Part shown: positions 54,564 to 64,000 of the stretch, in pieces | Layout: the number at the start of each line of letters is the position of its first letter | How positions within the stretch are numbered: position 1 is the first letter of the stretch | Origin: Symsagittifera roscoffensis | Lineage: Eukaryota; Xenacoelomorpha; Acoela; Convolutidae | Assembly (NCBI RefSeq): GCF_963678635.1 | Contig: NC_087067.1 | Coordinates: 39,824,379 to 39,888,378 of the forward strand | Reading direction: 5' to 3' | DNA: 64,000 nucleotides | Notes under the pieces: generated by a model | What the model saw: only the letters and a program-made list of their open reading frames with translations | The model's database searches: none | Told to the model about the DNA's origin: nothing | Program-made: the position numbers and the translations under genes

Positions 54564-54989
54564 TCATAGACACCGTAACTGCTGAAATGGGCAATCACTT
54601 TTGAGCCAACAGAAGCTTTTTTTGTGATTCAGATAAGTTTCAGAAGCACAAAAAATTTTCAAGCGTTCCATTCTCAATTTTCCCACTGCAATACCATCCG
54701 TCAACAGCGATTCCAACTCAAACAATGATTTCTGATTTCGGTCGAAAAGTGTTTCAAGCGTTGAGTTTACAAATACTGGTTGAATTTTTTGTGAAAACTT
54801 TGATATATTCAGCTGACGAGTTTCGTCTTTGAGTAGGATCGATTCAGTATATAGTCGATTTAGCGATAAAATTTGAGGAAACGTCTTTAACTTTGTTACT
54901 TGATTATTTTGGGAAACAAAAAATAAGCAAATAAGTAAAAGGAATACAATAATAGCTGAAACTCGTGTTATGTTTCTTGAAAAGGTCAT
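54564..54989 (-). CDS. type II membrane-anchor exon, possibly 5' exon of the sulfotransferase
   Basis: The frame starts MTFSRNITRVSAIIVFLLL, a short cytoplasmic tail followed by a ~17-residue signal anchor (about residues 10-27), then a luminal stem rich in Leu/Ser/Lys ending with GKLRMERLKIFCASETYL. Golgi carbohydrate sulfotransferases have this topology, and a basic helix ending in a cysteine often precedes their catalytic domain. The strand matches the sulfotransferase exon at 24945-24432. The true donor must lie before the stop at 54564. Linking the two is inference. The intervening ~30 kb would be intron plus at least one unseen exon. Confidence 0.5.
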   Translation of the reverse strand: MTFSRNITRVSAIIVFLLLICLFFVSQNNQVTKLKTFPQILSLNRLYTESILLKDETRQLNISKFSQKIQPVFVNSTLETLFDRNQKSLFELESLLTDGIAVGKLRMERLKIFCASETYLNHKKSFCWLKSDCPFQQLRCL

Positions 54990-55395
54990 TTGGAATAACT
55001 TTTTTTTCTCGGGAAAACTGAAGGTAAGAAGTTGTTAATAGTATTGATATGTTGAATTGATTTGCTTAACTTACAAGGTTTTGTAATTGTGCTGAAAAAA
55101 AAAGAAGTAATCGACTCTGACTTTGGGAATCTGAGAAAAGAATTGAAATAATCCTCCTTATTGCCAGCAAAAATTAAACTGTTTACGATGGCAATAATTT
55201 GCTTATGTGGTGTCGTATGGCTGTGTGTGTAAGTGAGGGGGGGGGGGTGTTTGGGAGGGTGTATTGTTTTCGCTATTTACTAGACCTAGACTTGAGGCTA
55301 TAATTATGGAAAGCAACCCGAATATCTCTCCCCACTAGATTAATCCCATAATAGTATACAATACAACATTGAATCTACAATTGATTACTCCATCT

Positions 55396-55427
<32 letters not shown>

Positions 55428-56315
55428 TTGCCATTAACAATATCCTCGATTTTTTCATAAACTGAGTTTCCAAAAAGCTAGTGACTCAAACTTCGCTTGA
55501 ACAAAAAAATTATCCCTTGTGCTGAATACTTTACATATAAAGCTGAATATTTTTTATGTAAACTGTAGCAAGACTGCTTGTATCAGGACAAAGCTCTTAA
55601 TGACAATGCCTTTTAAGGTTTAGGGAGCAGTAATAACAAAAGAAAAATTCATTGTAATAAAACAAAAAGAAATTTTTTTTGCTAAATTTGAAATTTTTTA
55701 TGAAAATCATCTGCCCACACGACATATAAAGTACAAAAGGATAAATTTTGCTCCTTGTAACAAATCAATTGTAGCAAATAAGCTTTTTTGAACCAATTTG
55801 GTGCGATTTCTAAGACGGAATAAATTTCTGCTCACGCATTGATAGCGCGAATTATATCGCGCGTTAATTGTCCCAAATTGGCCAAAATGGCAACCTTTAA
55901 ACCCCATAATTTTACGAAAAAAGATCACAGGTGTAATATCTTTTCAAATTTAAGCTCAGAACAATAATAACTTCTGAGTGATATGAAAATAATCTTTCAA
56001 AAATGGCTTACATGCCAAAGTTAAAAAGCACATGCTAAAGTTAGAAAGTCATTTTCAAAGATAAAAAAATACATGCTGTTGATAAATCTCAAGTTGTTTT
56101 TTTTGTGAGCGTAACCAGCAAAACCAGCAAACATATAACCAGCATCTAACCGCTATTATTTTATAAATTATCTGATGAATCAAAGACAGACTCAAAGATT
56201 GCCAATATAAGGGTTGCAATTTTCACTTCCAAGATCCATGTTTTTTAACAAGAACTCTTTTGGCCGGTCATAACGAAACTTTTTTTGCAAAAGTTTGTAA
56301 ACCCTTGCAACCACA
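54990..56315. other. no gene seen; poly-G tracts
   Basis: Contains a G-run of 27 at 55401-55427 and a shorter one at about 55239-55248. Possible 5' untranslated or promoter DNA of the minus-strand gene lies just above 54990. Otherwise AT-rich with no recognisable feature. Confidence 0.45.
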
Positions 56316-56507
56316 TTACGAGGCCTGAATGTGTATTTTGTGATTTGTAAGTAGATTCCTAAACAAGAGCGCTCTCTTTGTTCTCCTTTCCTTCTTTCAC
56401 TCTCTTTGATGAATTTTTCCGTCAAAATTTCAAAGTATTCAAAGACTTATTTCTGGATTGGAGACCTACAAACACCAAATTGTGTACAGTGTACAATGAC
56501 CTGGTAA
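56316..56507. mobile_element. 190-bp MITE, TTACGAGG family
   Basis: Left end TTACGAGGCCTGAATGTG and right end, inverted, TTACCAGGTCATTGTACAC. A diverged short member of the family. Confidence 0.55.
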
Positions 56508-56728
56508 TGCAGATACTTGTCTCATATTACATTTTGTATATAAAAGAATGGCAACGAAAACCCATACTGAATCAGAACCCACACCAACACAGCTGAGGAG
56601 CTGGAATCAGTTCAAAACTAGTATTTATATCCATTATATTATTGATAAAAGTATCTCTACAAAATACTAACCAATCATCATGACAGCAACAAACTTAAAA
56701 CTAAAAAACTCTCTAAATCCTAGTTAGG

Positions 56729-57101
56729 TGGAACCAGTTCAAAACAAGTATTTAGTTTATATAATTATAATTTTGGTAAACTATCTCTTTAAAATATTTA
56801 GAACTTACCAATCATGATCCATAACTAACACTTACAAAAATGTGTAAGTTTCAGCCAGAAGAGAATAAACTTAACTTAGCAAACAGTTGCATTTCTACAC
56901 CACAGTTCCTGTTATCTAGCTTCGCAAATACCAGTACACACTAGATCTCTTGAGACTGAGAGATATAAGAGTAAGATTAAGATTGGTATTAGACTAAGAA
57001 GTATCACGAATCTATCCGGCCGAAAATAAGATAGCGTGACGAACAGACGGTGTACCTTATCTGAACTTACTCTATGAGCGTGCCTCTTGGACTTGGACTC
57101 A
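56729..57101 (+). repeat. LTR of the decayed copy
   Basis: Begins TGGAACCAG and ends GGACTCA. It keeps ATCTATCCGGCCGAAAATAA, GATAGCGTGACGA and ACGGTGTACC from the intact LTR, with many differences elsewhere. Confidence 0.8.
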
Positions 57102-57103
57102 TC

Positions 57104-57126
57104 TGGTGCGATCAGGAGTCTCGAAC
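57104..57126 (+). other. primer-binding site of the decayed copy
   Basis: TGGTGCGATCAGGAGTCTCG, two bases after the LTR, matches the intact element's site at the start (TGGTGCGAYC) and in GTCTCGAAC. Confidence 0.65.
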
Positions 57127-58411
57127 TGACCTCTATACATTTGGATTTAGCAAATACAAAATAGAAATAAGATCAAAAACACACCACAAAATGTTATACA
57201 GTATTGGAAACTTAATGAGTATACCTCCACGTCTCATTACGTCTAATCAATTCAACCAATTTTAAAAACTTACACCAAGTTAAAACCCGGACAGCGGAAC
57301 GAGCTTCTACATCGTGAAACGAAAAAGCAGACTGCACCGACTATTTCTCTATAAAATTCACAATGCAGTAAAATTTTCATTCTCTCACTTGAATTAGAAA
57401 AAAACTTGGAGCCGTAAGATTGTATAACAAGCATTTATAACACCATAAAGACTGATCTAGAATCACAAAAAACATTTCGAAAAATCTGCAGTAACTAGTG
57501 TAAATTTAATTTTTATTTAAATTCAAATACAAAAAGTAATTGATAATTTAATTTAAAATTAGTTTTATCAAAATTATGAAAAGTTTCTTGATTCTCAAGG
57601 ACAGTTATCTTTTTTCACGTTGTTTTTGTTTGTTCATCTAAAACATATCACAAATCACAAACTGATCACATTTAAAGTTTCAAACCTAATCTTTTCTTGA
57701 ATTTTTTTTACCTTTAAATTAAATATTGTAATGGCTTAGCTTTGTTTTAATTCAAAATATTTATTTTTTTGAACCAGATTATCAAAGCTATCCTTGTTTC
57801 GTTTAAAAAAATTTTTTTTTCAAATTTTAAATCATATTAAGTACTTGATCATCAAGGTTTTCCTTGGATAAAAAAAAAACAAGTTTGTTCCTCCCATCTC
57901 CAAAATACTAGAGTATAACGACCTCAAATGTCGATTCACTCTCTAGCCCTTACAAACGATCCAGGACTAATTGGAATTTTTCAAATAACTAATCATTTAA
58001 ATAAGAATAAAAAGTGAAGAACTTCAGTTACTCATCCTTCACTTGATCCCCTCCTCTTAGTTAACCCAAGCTAAACACAACGTAATACTAGTAAGAACTA
58101 AAATAGTACCTAACGATCTACTTGTGTTCTAATTATACTTGAATCTTGTGGATTGATTTACTTTTCTCCAACTCTCAATCACAAATCACAACCCTAAGTA
58201 AGATTAAGTTTTGAGTCTTAAATAAAACTTAACCACCGAGAAATTATTAAATCTTTCTTACGAATTGATATACTTTTTCTTCAACCCATCTATACACACC
58301 AATCTATTCAGCCAAAGATAAAGATAACTTCAGAAAAAACGCGAGGACTAATAGTTTAATATATAGAAAACCTAACACTTGAATTTTGCAACCATCAACC
58401 TATTACTTCTG
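57127..58411 (+). promoter_or_regulatory. leader of the decayed copy
   Basis: Non-coding. It contains the three motif copies at 57931-57950, 58151-58176 and 58261-58288 and a GATCATCAAGG/CCTTGGAT hairpin near 57847, in the same order as the intact leader. Confidence 0.55.
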
Positions 58412-58700
58412 TCAAGAGCTAATTTAGGATACAAACAAACAGTAGTTCTCCACAACTGTTTAAATCTAGGTGAAAGATACGATCTTGTAATCACACCACA
58501 TAAACAAAAAATAGGATACATTAGATCGAAAGATCAAACAAAAAGAAGGCAATAATCAAAACAAAAACAGATCCTTAAGTCAGATTCGGAATCCGACTCA
58601 ACTACAAAACAAGAATTTAGTAAACGATCTAAGATATTTTTCAGAATCAGAAGCTACAACAGCATAATCATTGAAAAGTAAACACAGAATAAAAAACTCA
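58412..58700 (+). pseudogene. ORF0 remnant
   Basis: The frame reads NLGYKQTVVLHNC, then YDLVITPHKQKIGYIRSK, and stops at 58553-58555. Further similarity (SESDS patch) follows out of frame. This matches ORF0 of the intact element at 27 of 40 residues compared by eye. Confidence 0.75.
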
Positions 58701-58799
58701 AATATTCGCAAACCAGTATGACTCTATTAGAATCAACCAATAAGTCATATTAACCGTTATTCCTACGAAAAACGATTTAATACGATGATAATTTTGACG

Positions 58800-61110
58800 A
58801 CGACTCTATCCTTTTGTTTGTCATTTATCTACAAAGCGATCCCTCTAGAGGAAAAGAACAAATTTGCCATAATCTATTTACAAACTTGTTCCAAAAGGAA
58901 GTAGCACGTTTAAACAACAATTCCCTGAAAAAAATCATAAAACTAGGATTTGATCTTCATCCACCAGGCATCAGTAATATCACCACAGCTGAATCTTCAC
59001 AAATGATGTTTTTTCTATCAGTTATAGTTTTGTTCCTACATTAGGGACAAATGAAACGTTTTAAGTATCACCACCACAAACATCTCGACATGCAATAGTA
59101 AGACTAGAAACAAATCTTTTTCTCACAGTTTTTAGAATCACCTCAGGAAACATTCAATGACAAAAAAAACTCACAAATAATTAAAGTTGGTCAACATAGA
59201 TTTTTAGCATGGTTCATCATAGATTATTTTCAACACAACCTGAATTAAATTTGTGAGTTTGTATGAAACATTTTGTTTATCACCACCACAAACAACTCGA
59301 CATGCAATAGTAAGACGAGAAATAGCATTTTTCACAGTTTTTAGATTCAACTTGTGGAACACTCACTGACAACAAAACTCACAAATAATTAAAGTTGGCC
59401 TACAAAAAATCTTAGTATGGTTCATCTTGATTATCTACAGTACAACTTAAATTTAATTTGTGATTTTTTATGAAACACTTTATTTATCACCACCACAAAC
59501 ATCTCGACATGCAATAGTAAGACGGGAAATAAATCTTTTCTCACAAATTTCAGACTCAATTTGTGAAACACTCCTTGACCACAAAAACTCACAAATAATT
59601 CAAGTTGGTCTACAAAGAATCTTTGCGTGGTTCATCGTGATTATTTTTAGTACAAATTGTATTTACTTGTGATTTTTTTATGAAACATTTTATTTATCAC
59701 CACCACAAACATCTCAACATGCAATAGTGAGACGGGAATTAAATCTTTTCTCACAACTTTCAGACTCAATTTGTGAAACACTTCTTGACAACAAAAACTC
59801 ACAAATAATCAAAAACTATGTACGAAGAATCTTAGCATAGTTCATTATATATTGTTTTCAACATTTGAATTTTTTTTCACATGCAAAAAAAAATTTTCGA
59901 CCACAAACAAACAATGAAACAACATTTGCAAATGAAACAGATTATATTAGGGGCCCTAAATGGTCCCGATTATAATTTTTTAATATTCCGAACGAGTGCA
60001 GCAATTGCAATCATCTCAGTATACAGAGATTATTTAAGAGTAACTCCACTTACAACTGATACAATACTTTTAAATTATAACACAATACTTAATGAAAGAT
60101 CAAGTAATAATATTTTTTAATCAACATTTATAAAAGCACATGAAACCCTTAACAGAACTAGAAACCTAATACAACAAGATATCAAATTTTACATCACATT
60201 TCATAAACAAAGAAATTGTCCAAACGCTACCTACAATGACTGTACAAAGTGTCTCACCTATACAGCTGACATTTACAACACCATTTAATCAAAACAATAC
60301 TCCTATTCTACAAACGAAATTGCAATCAACAGTTAGACCATCCTTCGATCCTAATTACTACTATATGGATTTCCAAATAAGTAGACCAATTACCAAAAAA
60401 CGACCACCTAATAAACAAAAACACGCAAAAGGCAATAACTTTGCAAACCAAAAAAATGATAACTTCGCAAATAATAACAATAAGAATCCAATAGCAAGAC
60501 TACTTTACACCATCCGAAATCAATCTCAAGAACATAAATATAACCAACAGATGCCAAAACCAGTACCGCAATCAGTATTTTCCAAATGAAAATGAAACCA
60601 TACCTTATGGATGGATCATCTATAACATATTGAAAAAACTACTCATGGTACTCACAGGAACAGACCATAAATACTCCGTAGAAGACTACTGAAAAGCTGT
60701 TACAGCAAGTCTACTCTTAAACATAGGCCAAGAACCTATAAACACTTTACTTCATCAAAATTGCATCCTTAGGCGTACAGCACTGACACAAATTAAACTG
60801 GACTGCGCAGATCAATTTTTTTGGTTTTTGGTTTAACCCATAGATTTGAAATCAGATTGGAAAGGATTTACTCAAGAAACTCCAAAAATATTCGGTTCTG
60901 AACGAAACAAAGAATATCAAAAAGTTTATGCAACGAATTTTGCAGACTTCCGATTGAAACGATAAAACAACTTCCAGTAAGTTTCGAAACTCTAGTACGA
61001 TAAGCATTTTCTCTCAACACACATGACTACAAAAACACAAAAAAGACAGAAACTCTAAAGATGACTTTAACACAACCAATTTAGAGTTCCGAAAACTCGC
61101 AGACAAATGA
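58800..61110 (+). pseudogene. gag remnant with stops and internal expansion
   Basis: Pieces match gag of the intact element: DPSRGKEQICHNLFTNLF against DRGQHIFCQNLLVNLF; then HAIVRREINLF and a LQRIFAWFI segment; then SVYRDYLRVTPLTTD against SYIRDYVRVIPLTID; then GTDHKYSVEDY against GTDPEYSVEDY. Many stops and frame changes interrupt it. The HAIVRREI...AWFI segment is present four times in tandem (59068-59880). Confidence 0.8.
59068..59880 (+). repeat. four ~210-bp tandem copies of a gag segment
   Basis: TCACCACCACAAACA starts at 59068, 59280, 59487 and 59697, so the period is 207-212 bp. Each unit contains CTCGACATGCAATAGT (or near match) and an AACTCACAAATAAT-n-GGTTCAT block. The intact element has this segment once. 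Confidence 0.9.
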
Positions 61111-62408
61111 GAACTATGTACGAAGAATCTTAGCATAGTTCATTATATATTGTTTTCAACATTTTGAATTTAATTTCAGATGCAAAAACAACTTTCGACC
61201 ACAAACAAACAATGAAACAACATTTACAAATGGAACAGATTAAATTAGGGGCCCTAAATAGTCCCGATTATATTTATTTAAAATTCCGAACGAGTGCAGC
61301 AATTGCAATCATCTCAGTATACAGAGATTATTTAAGAGTAACTCCACTTAGAACTGATACAACACTTTTAAATTATAATACAATACTTAATGAAAGATCA
61401 AGTAATAATAGTTTTTAATCAACATTTATAAAAACACATGAAACCCTTAACAGAACTAGAAACCTAATACAAAAAGATATTAAATTTTACATCACATTTC
61501 ATAAACAAAGAAATTGTCCAAACGCTACCTACAATGACTGTACAAAGTGTCTCACCTATACAACTGGCATTTACAACAGCATTTAATCAAAACAATACTC
61601 CTTTCCTACAAACGAAATTGCAATCAACAGTTAAACCATCCTTCGATCCTAATTACTACTATATGGATTTCCAAATAAGTAGACCAATTACCAAAAAACG
61701 ACCACCTAATAAACAAAAACACGCAAAAGGCAATAACTTTACAAACCAAAAAAATGATAACTTCGCAAATAATAACAATAAGAATCCAATAGCAAGACTA
61801 CTTTATACCATACGAAATCAATCTCAAGAACATAATTATAACCAACAGATGCCAAAACGAGTACCGCAATCAGTATTTTCCAAATGAAAATGAAACCATA
61901 CCTTATGGATGGATCATCTATAACAAAAAAAAACTACTCATGGTACTCACAGGAACAGACCATAAACACTCCGTTGAGGACTACTGAAACGCTGTAACAG
62001 CAAGTCTACTCTTAAACATAGGCCCAGAACCTATAAACACACTACTTCATCAAAATTGGATCCTCAGGCATACAGCACTGACACAAATTAAACTGGACTG
62101 CGCAGATCAAATTTTTTGGGTTTTGGTTTAACCCATAGATTTTAAATCCGATTGGAAAGGATTTACGCAAGAAACTCCAAAAACATTCGGTTGTGAACGA
62201 AACAAAGAATATCAAAAAATTTTATGTAACGAATTTTGTAGACTTCCGATTGAAACGATAAAACAACTTGCAGTAAGTTTCAAAACTCTAGTACGATAAG
62301 CATTTTCTCTCAACACACATGACTGCAAAAACACAAAAAAGACAGAAACTCTAAAGATGACTTTAACACAACCATTATAGAGTTCCGAAAACTCGCACAC
62401 AAATGAGA
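59814..62408 (+). repeat. 1.3-kb tandem duplication inside gag remnant
   Basis: AACTATGTACGAAGAATCTT starts at 59814, 61112 and 62408, giving two complete units of 1298 and 1296 bp and the beginning of a third. The two full units are highly similar, so this duplication is younger than the decay of the element. Confidence 0.9.
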
Positions 62409-62593
62409 ACTATGTACGAAGAATCTTAGCATAGTTCATTATATATTAACAAGCTGAAATCACAATGAAACTTGTGGAAACAGAAAACTACAAAACGTAG
62501 AAAAAAAAGAAAAAAACTAAAACTTCAGAAATACATAAGATCCAAGACTCCGATAATGAACTAGCAGAAAAAGCACTGAAATTCTTATTATAT

Positions 62594-62911
62594 ATGAGGA
62601 AAAAATTTCAAGGCAAATTTTCATTCAAAAACTGGTATATTTATTGCCGCAGATACGGACATAGTATTGCTGAAAGTAGACAAAAACAGCAAAATAATTC
62701 TAATAGACCACCAAAATATCAAAAACCTAATAAATATTTCTACCAATACATGAAAAAGACCAGAGTTTACCACACAAAAACATTCAAATTAAAAAATAGT
62801 TCAGGAAAACCACTTCGAACTAGCTATAGTAATAGCATATCACAAACACCTTCATATATTATTTTTCGCGAAGATCACCAAATAGACGAAACATTCACAA
62901 AACCGATATAG
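62594..62911 (+). pseudogene. nucleocapsid remnant with broken zinc knuckle
   Basis: The frame reads FSFKNWYIYCRRYGHSIAES, aligning with PSFKKWCNYCRRYGHSISEC of the intact element. The first and last cysteines of the knuckle are lost (Y and S), so zinc binding is abolished. Downstream similarity (SGKPL) continues. Confidence 0.8.
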
Positions 62912-63651
62912 TAGAATAAATAGCCAAATCACTCAGTACAGAAAAAAATATTCCAGATCCAATTCCAATATAAGTAACTACTCAAACTATAATAGAAACC
63001 ATCCATACTCAAATTCTCGAAATAGGTTCAACTCTAATGATCGATCAAGAAATTTTTTCTAAAACCGCAATCGTAACTACTCGAACCACCGTTACAGTAA
63101 CTAGTCTAACAAAAGATCACGAAACTACTCTAACAATAGATCATATATTAATAATTACAACAATTAACCACGTGAAAATTCAAGAAACAGAAAAAAAAAA
63201 TTATCAAAATAGATCAAAAACTATACTCAATCACCACATCGGAGCAATTCACAATATCTAAATCGATGAAATCAAAATTATAGAATTAGTACGCCAAAAC
63301 ATCAACGACAAATAAATCAAGTACAATCTACAAATGAAAAGAGCCCAGACCTCCCAGGTATTTACGATACAAAATTTCAAAAAATTCAATTAAACCACAT
63401 ACACTGTGAGAGCACAGATTACAGAAAAGAAACCGGAAACACATTAGTTATGAACATGCTTAGAATTGAACATTAGTACAAAAACCAATTGAATCGAACT
63501 ATTATCAGAGTGAAGACGCAAACTCAGAACAACAAAACAATCAAGATAACTTGAATTACACTCCTCATATAATCTAAAATAACTCAAATACAAACAATAT
63601 ATACCAACGCACAAAAAAAGAGTATCACAACCAAAAGAAAAAAATTAGACA

Positions 63652-64000
63652 GTGTTCGCCGTTCCTGTAAAAAGAAATTGTCGTTCCTGTGGTCTCGTGG
63701 TTCCGTGGGATCATCGGCTCGTGGTTCTATGGGAGTGTGGGTTCGTCTCTCATAGTCATGCGGTTGTCTTTCAATTTCTTGTTCGTGAGGAAACGCCGAT
63801 GGTCATGGACAGTTCAGATACGGTGATGCTGATATATAAGGATTCAGTTAAGCTAATTATGGCTGCTACTGCTGAGGCTGGCCTTGATGTACCATCGACG
63901 GGCCTGAGTGGATATGTCGCAGAGGGTTAAGTGGTTGCCCATATATCGGTGGATTTGGCGGGGCGAAACGTCGTGGGGCTGCTCGCAAAGAGGTTAACGG
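63652..64000 (+). other. GC-richer sequence of unknown origin at the window edge
   Basis: An abrupt change of composition at about 63650 ends the decayed retroelement. A 92-codon frame (63652-63930) contains repeated GTTCCTGT and GTGGTTC strings and a stretch LIMAATAEAGLDVPS. I recognise no family. It may be the end of another mobile element continuing outside the window. Confidence 0.3.

Larger units (their letters stand above)
56602..63650 (+). mobile_element. old, decayed copy of the 18.9-kb element family
   Basis: Sense orientation is plus. A partial LTR-like piece (56602-56690) and a short piece matching the 3' end of the interior (56704-56728) are followed by an LTR (56729-57101), TC, a primer site (57104), a leader with the three conserved motifs, an ORF0 remnant and a long gag remnant, including two internal tandem expansions. 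Alignment to gag-pol can be followed to the region just before the protease (compare ATATACCAACGCAC near 63600 with gag-pol residues around 1190). The copy breaks off at about 63650. Pol, env and the 3' LTR are not in the window. Confidence 0.85.

Noticed and set aside
59068..59880. CRISPR-like regular repeats
   Set aside because: Period ~210 bp with no spacers; the units are copies of a gag segment in a eukaryotic retroelement.
63652..63930. 92-codon frame at the window end
   Set aside because: Not called as a gene: no recognisable motif, internal short repeats, and the sequence is cut by the window edge.

Overview
The window is eukaryotic and almost certainly animal: AT-rich, intron-bearing DNA packed with transposable elements. 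I cannot name the organism. Two host loci are visible, both Golgi glycan enzymes. On the + strand three exons (13618-13806, 14203-14500, 23170-23292) encode a beta-1,3-glucuronyltransferase (B3GAT/GT43); upstream exons and the last exon are not seen, and a 200-N assembly gap lies just downstream. On the - strand, convergent with it, lies the 3' part of a carbohydrate sulfotransferase (24945-24432), apparently broken by a small frameshift. A type II membrane-anchor exon at 54989-54564 (-) may be its 5' end, in which case its introns hold most of the middle of the window.

The main object is an 18.9-kb Ty3/gypsy-type, env-bearing LTR retroelement (endogenous retrovirus-like) on the - strand at 25784-44696. 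Its two 408-bp LTRs are identical by eye, begin TG and end CA, and are flanked by a 4-bp CTAA duplication. In transcription order it holds: a leader with three repeats of a conserved motif; a small basic ORF (ORF0); a 2739-codon gag-pol in one frame; two very hydrophobic small ORFs; a 377-codon open frame with no stop and no ATG; an Env-like glycoprotein; and a 601-residue protein of unknown function. Neighbouring ORFs overlap or nearly abut, two of them through ATGA. This compact layout is the best candidate for an undescribed system.

Related copies sit on both sides. 12089-13313 (-) is a small internally deleted copy with its own CAAA duplication. 56602-63650 (+) is an old, decayed copy that still aligns to the leader, ORF0 and gag and contains tandem expansions inside gag. 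The old copy shows that ORF0 and the leader motifs are conserved.

A second, unrelated gypsy family (LTR start TGTCATNCGG, tRNA-Ser-like primer site in one copy) is present as decayed copies at 5013-11325 (+) and about 18160-22683 (-), with a head-to-head LTR palindrome at 17957-18362. The rest is mostly inverted-repeat elements (one family with TTACGAGG-type ends occurs at least six times), a tRNA-derived SINE with perfect 10-bp target duplications (54265-54467), a 2.2-kb tandem duplication (48681-53091) and simple repeats. No prokaryotic-type genes, CRISPR arrays, rRNA genes or intact tRNA genes were seen.
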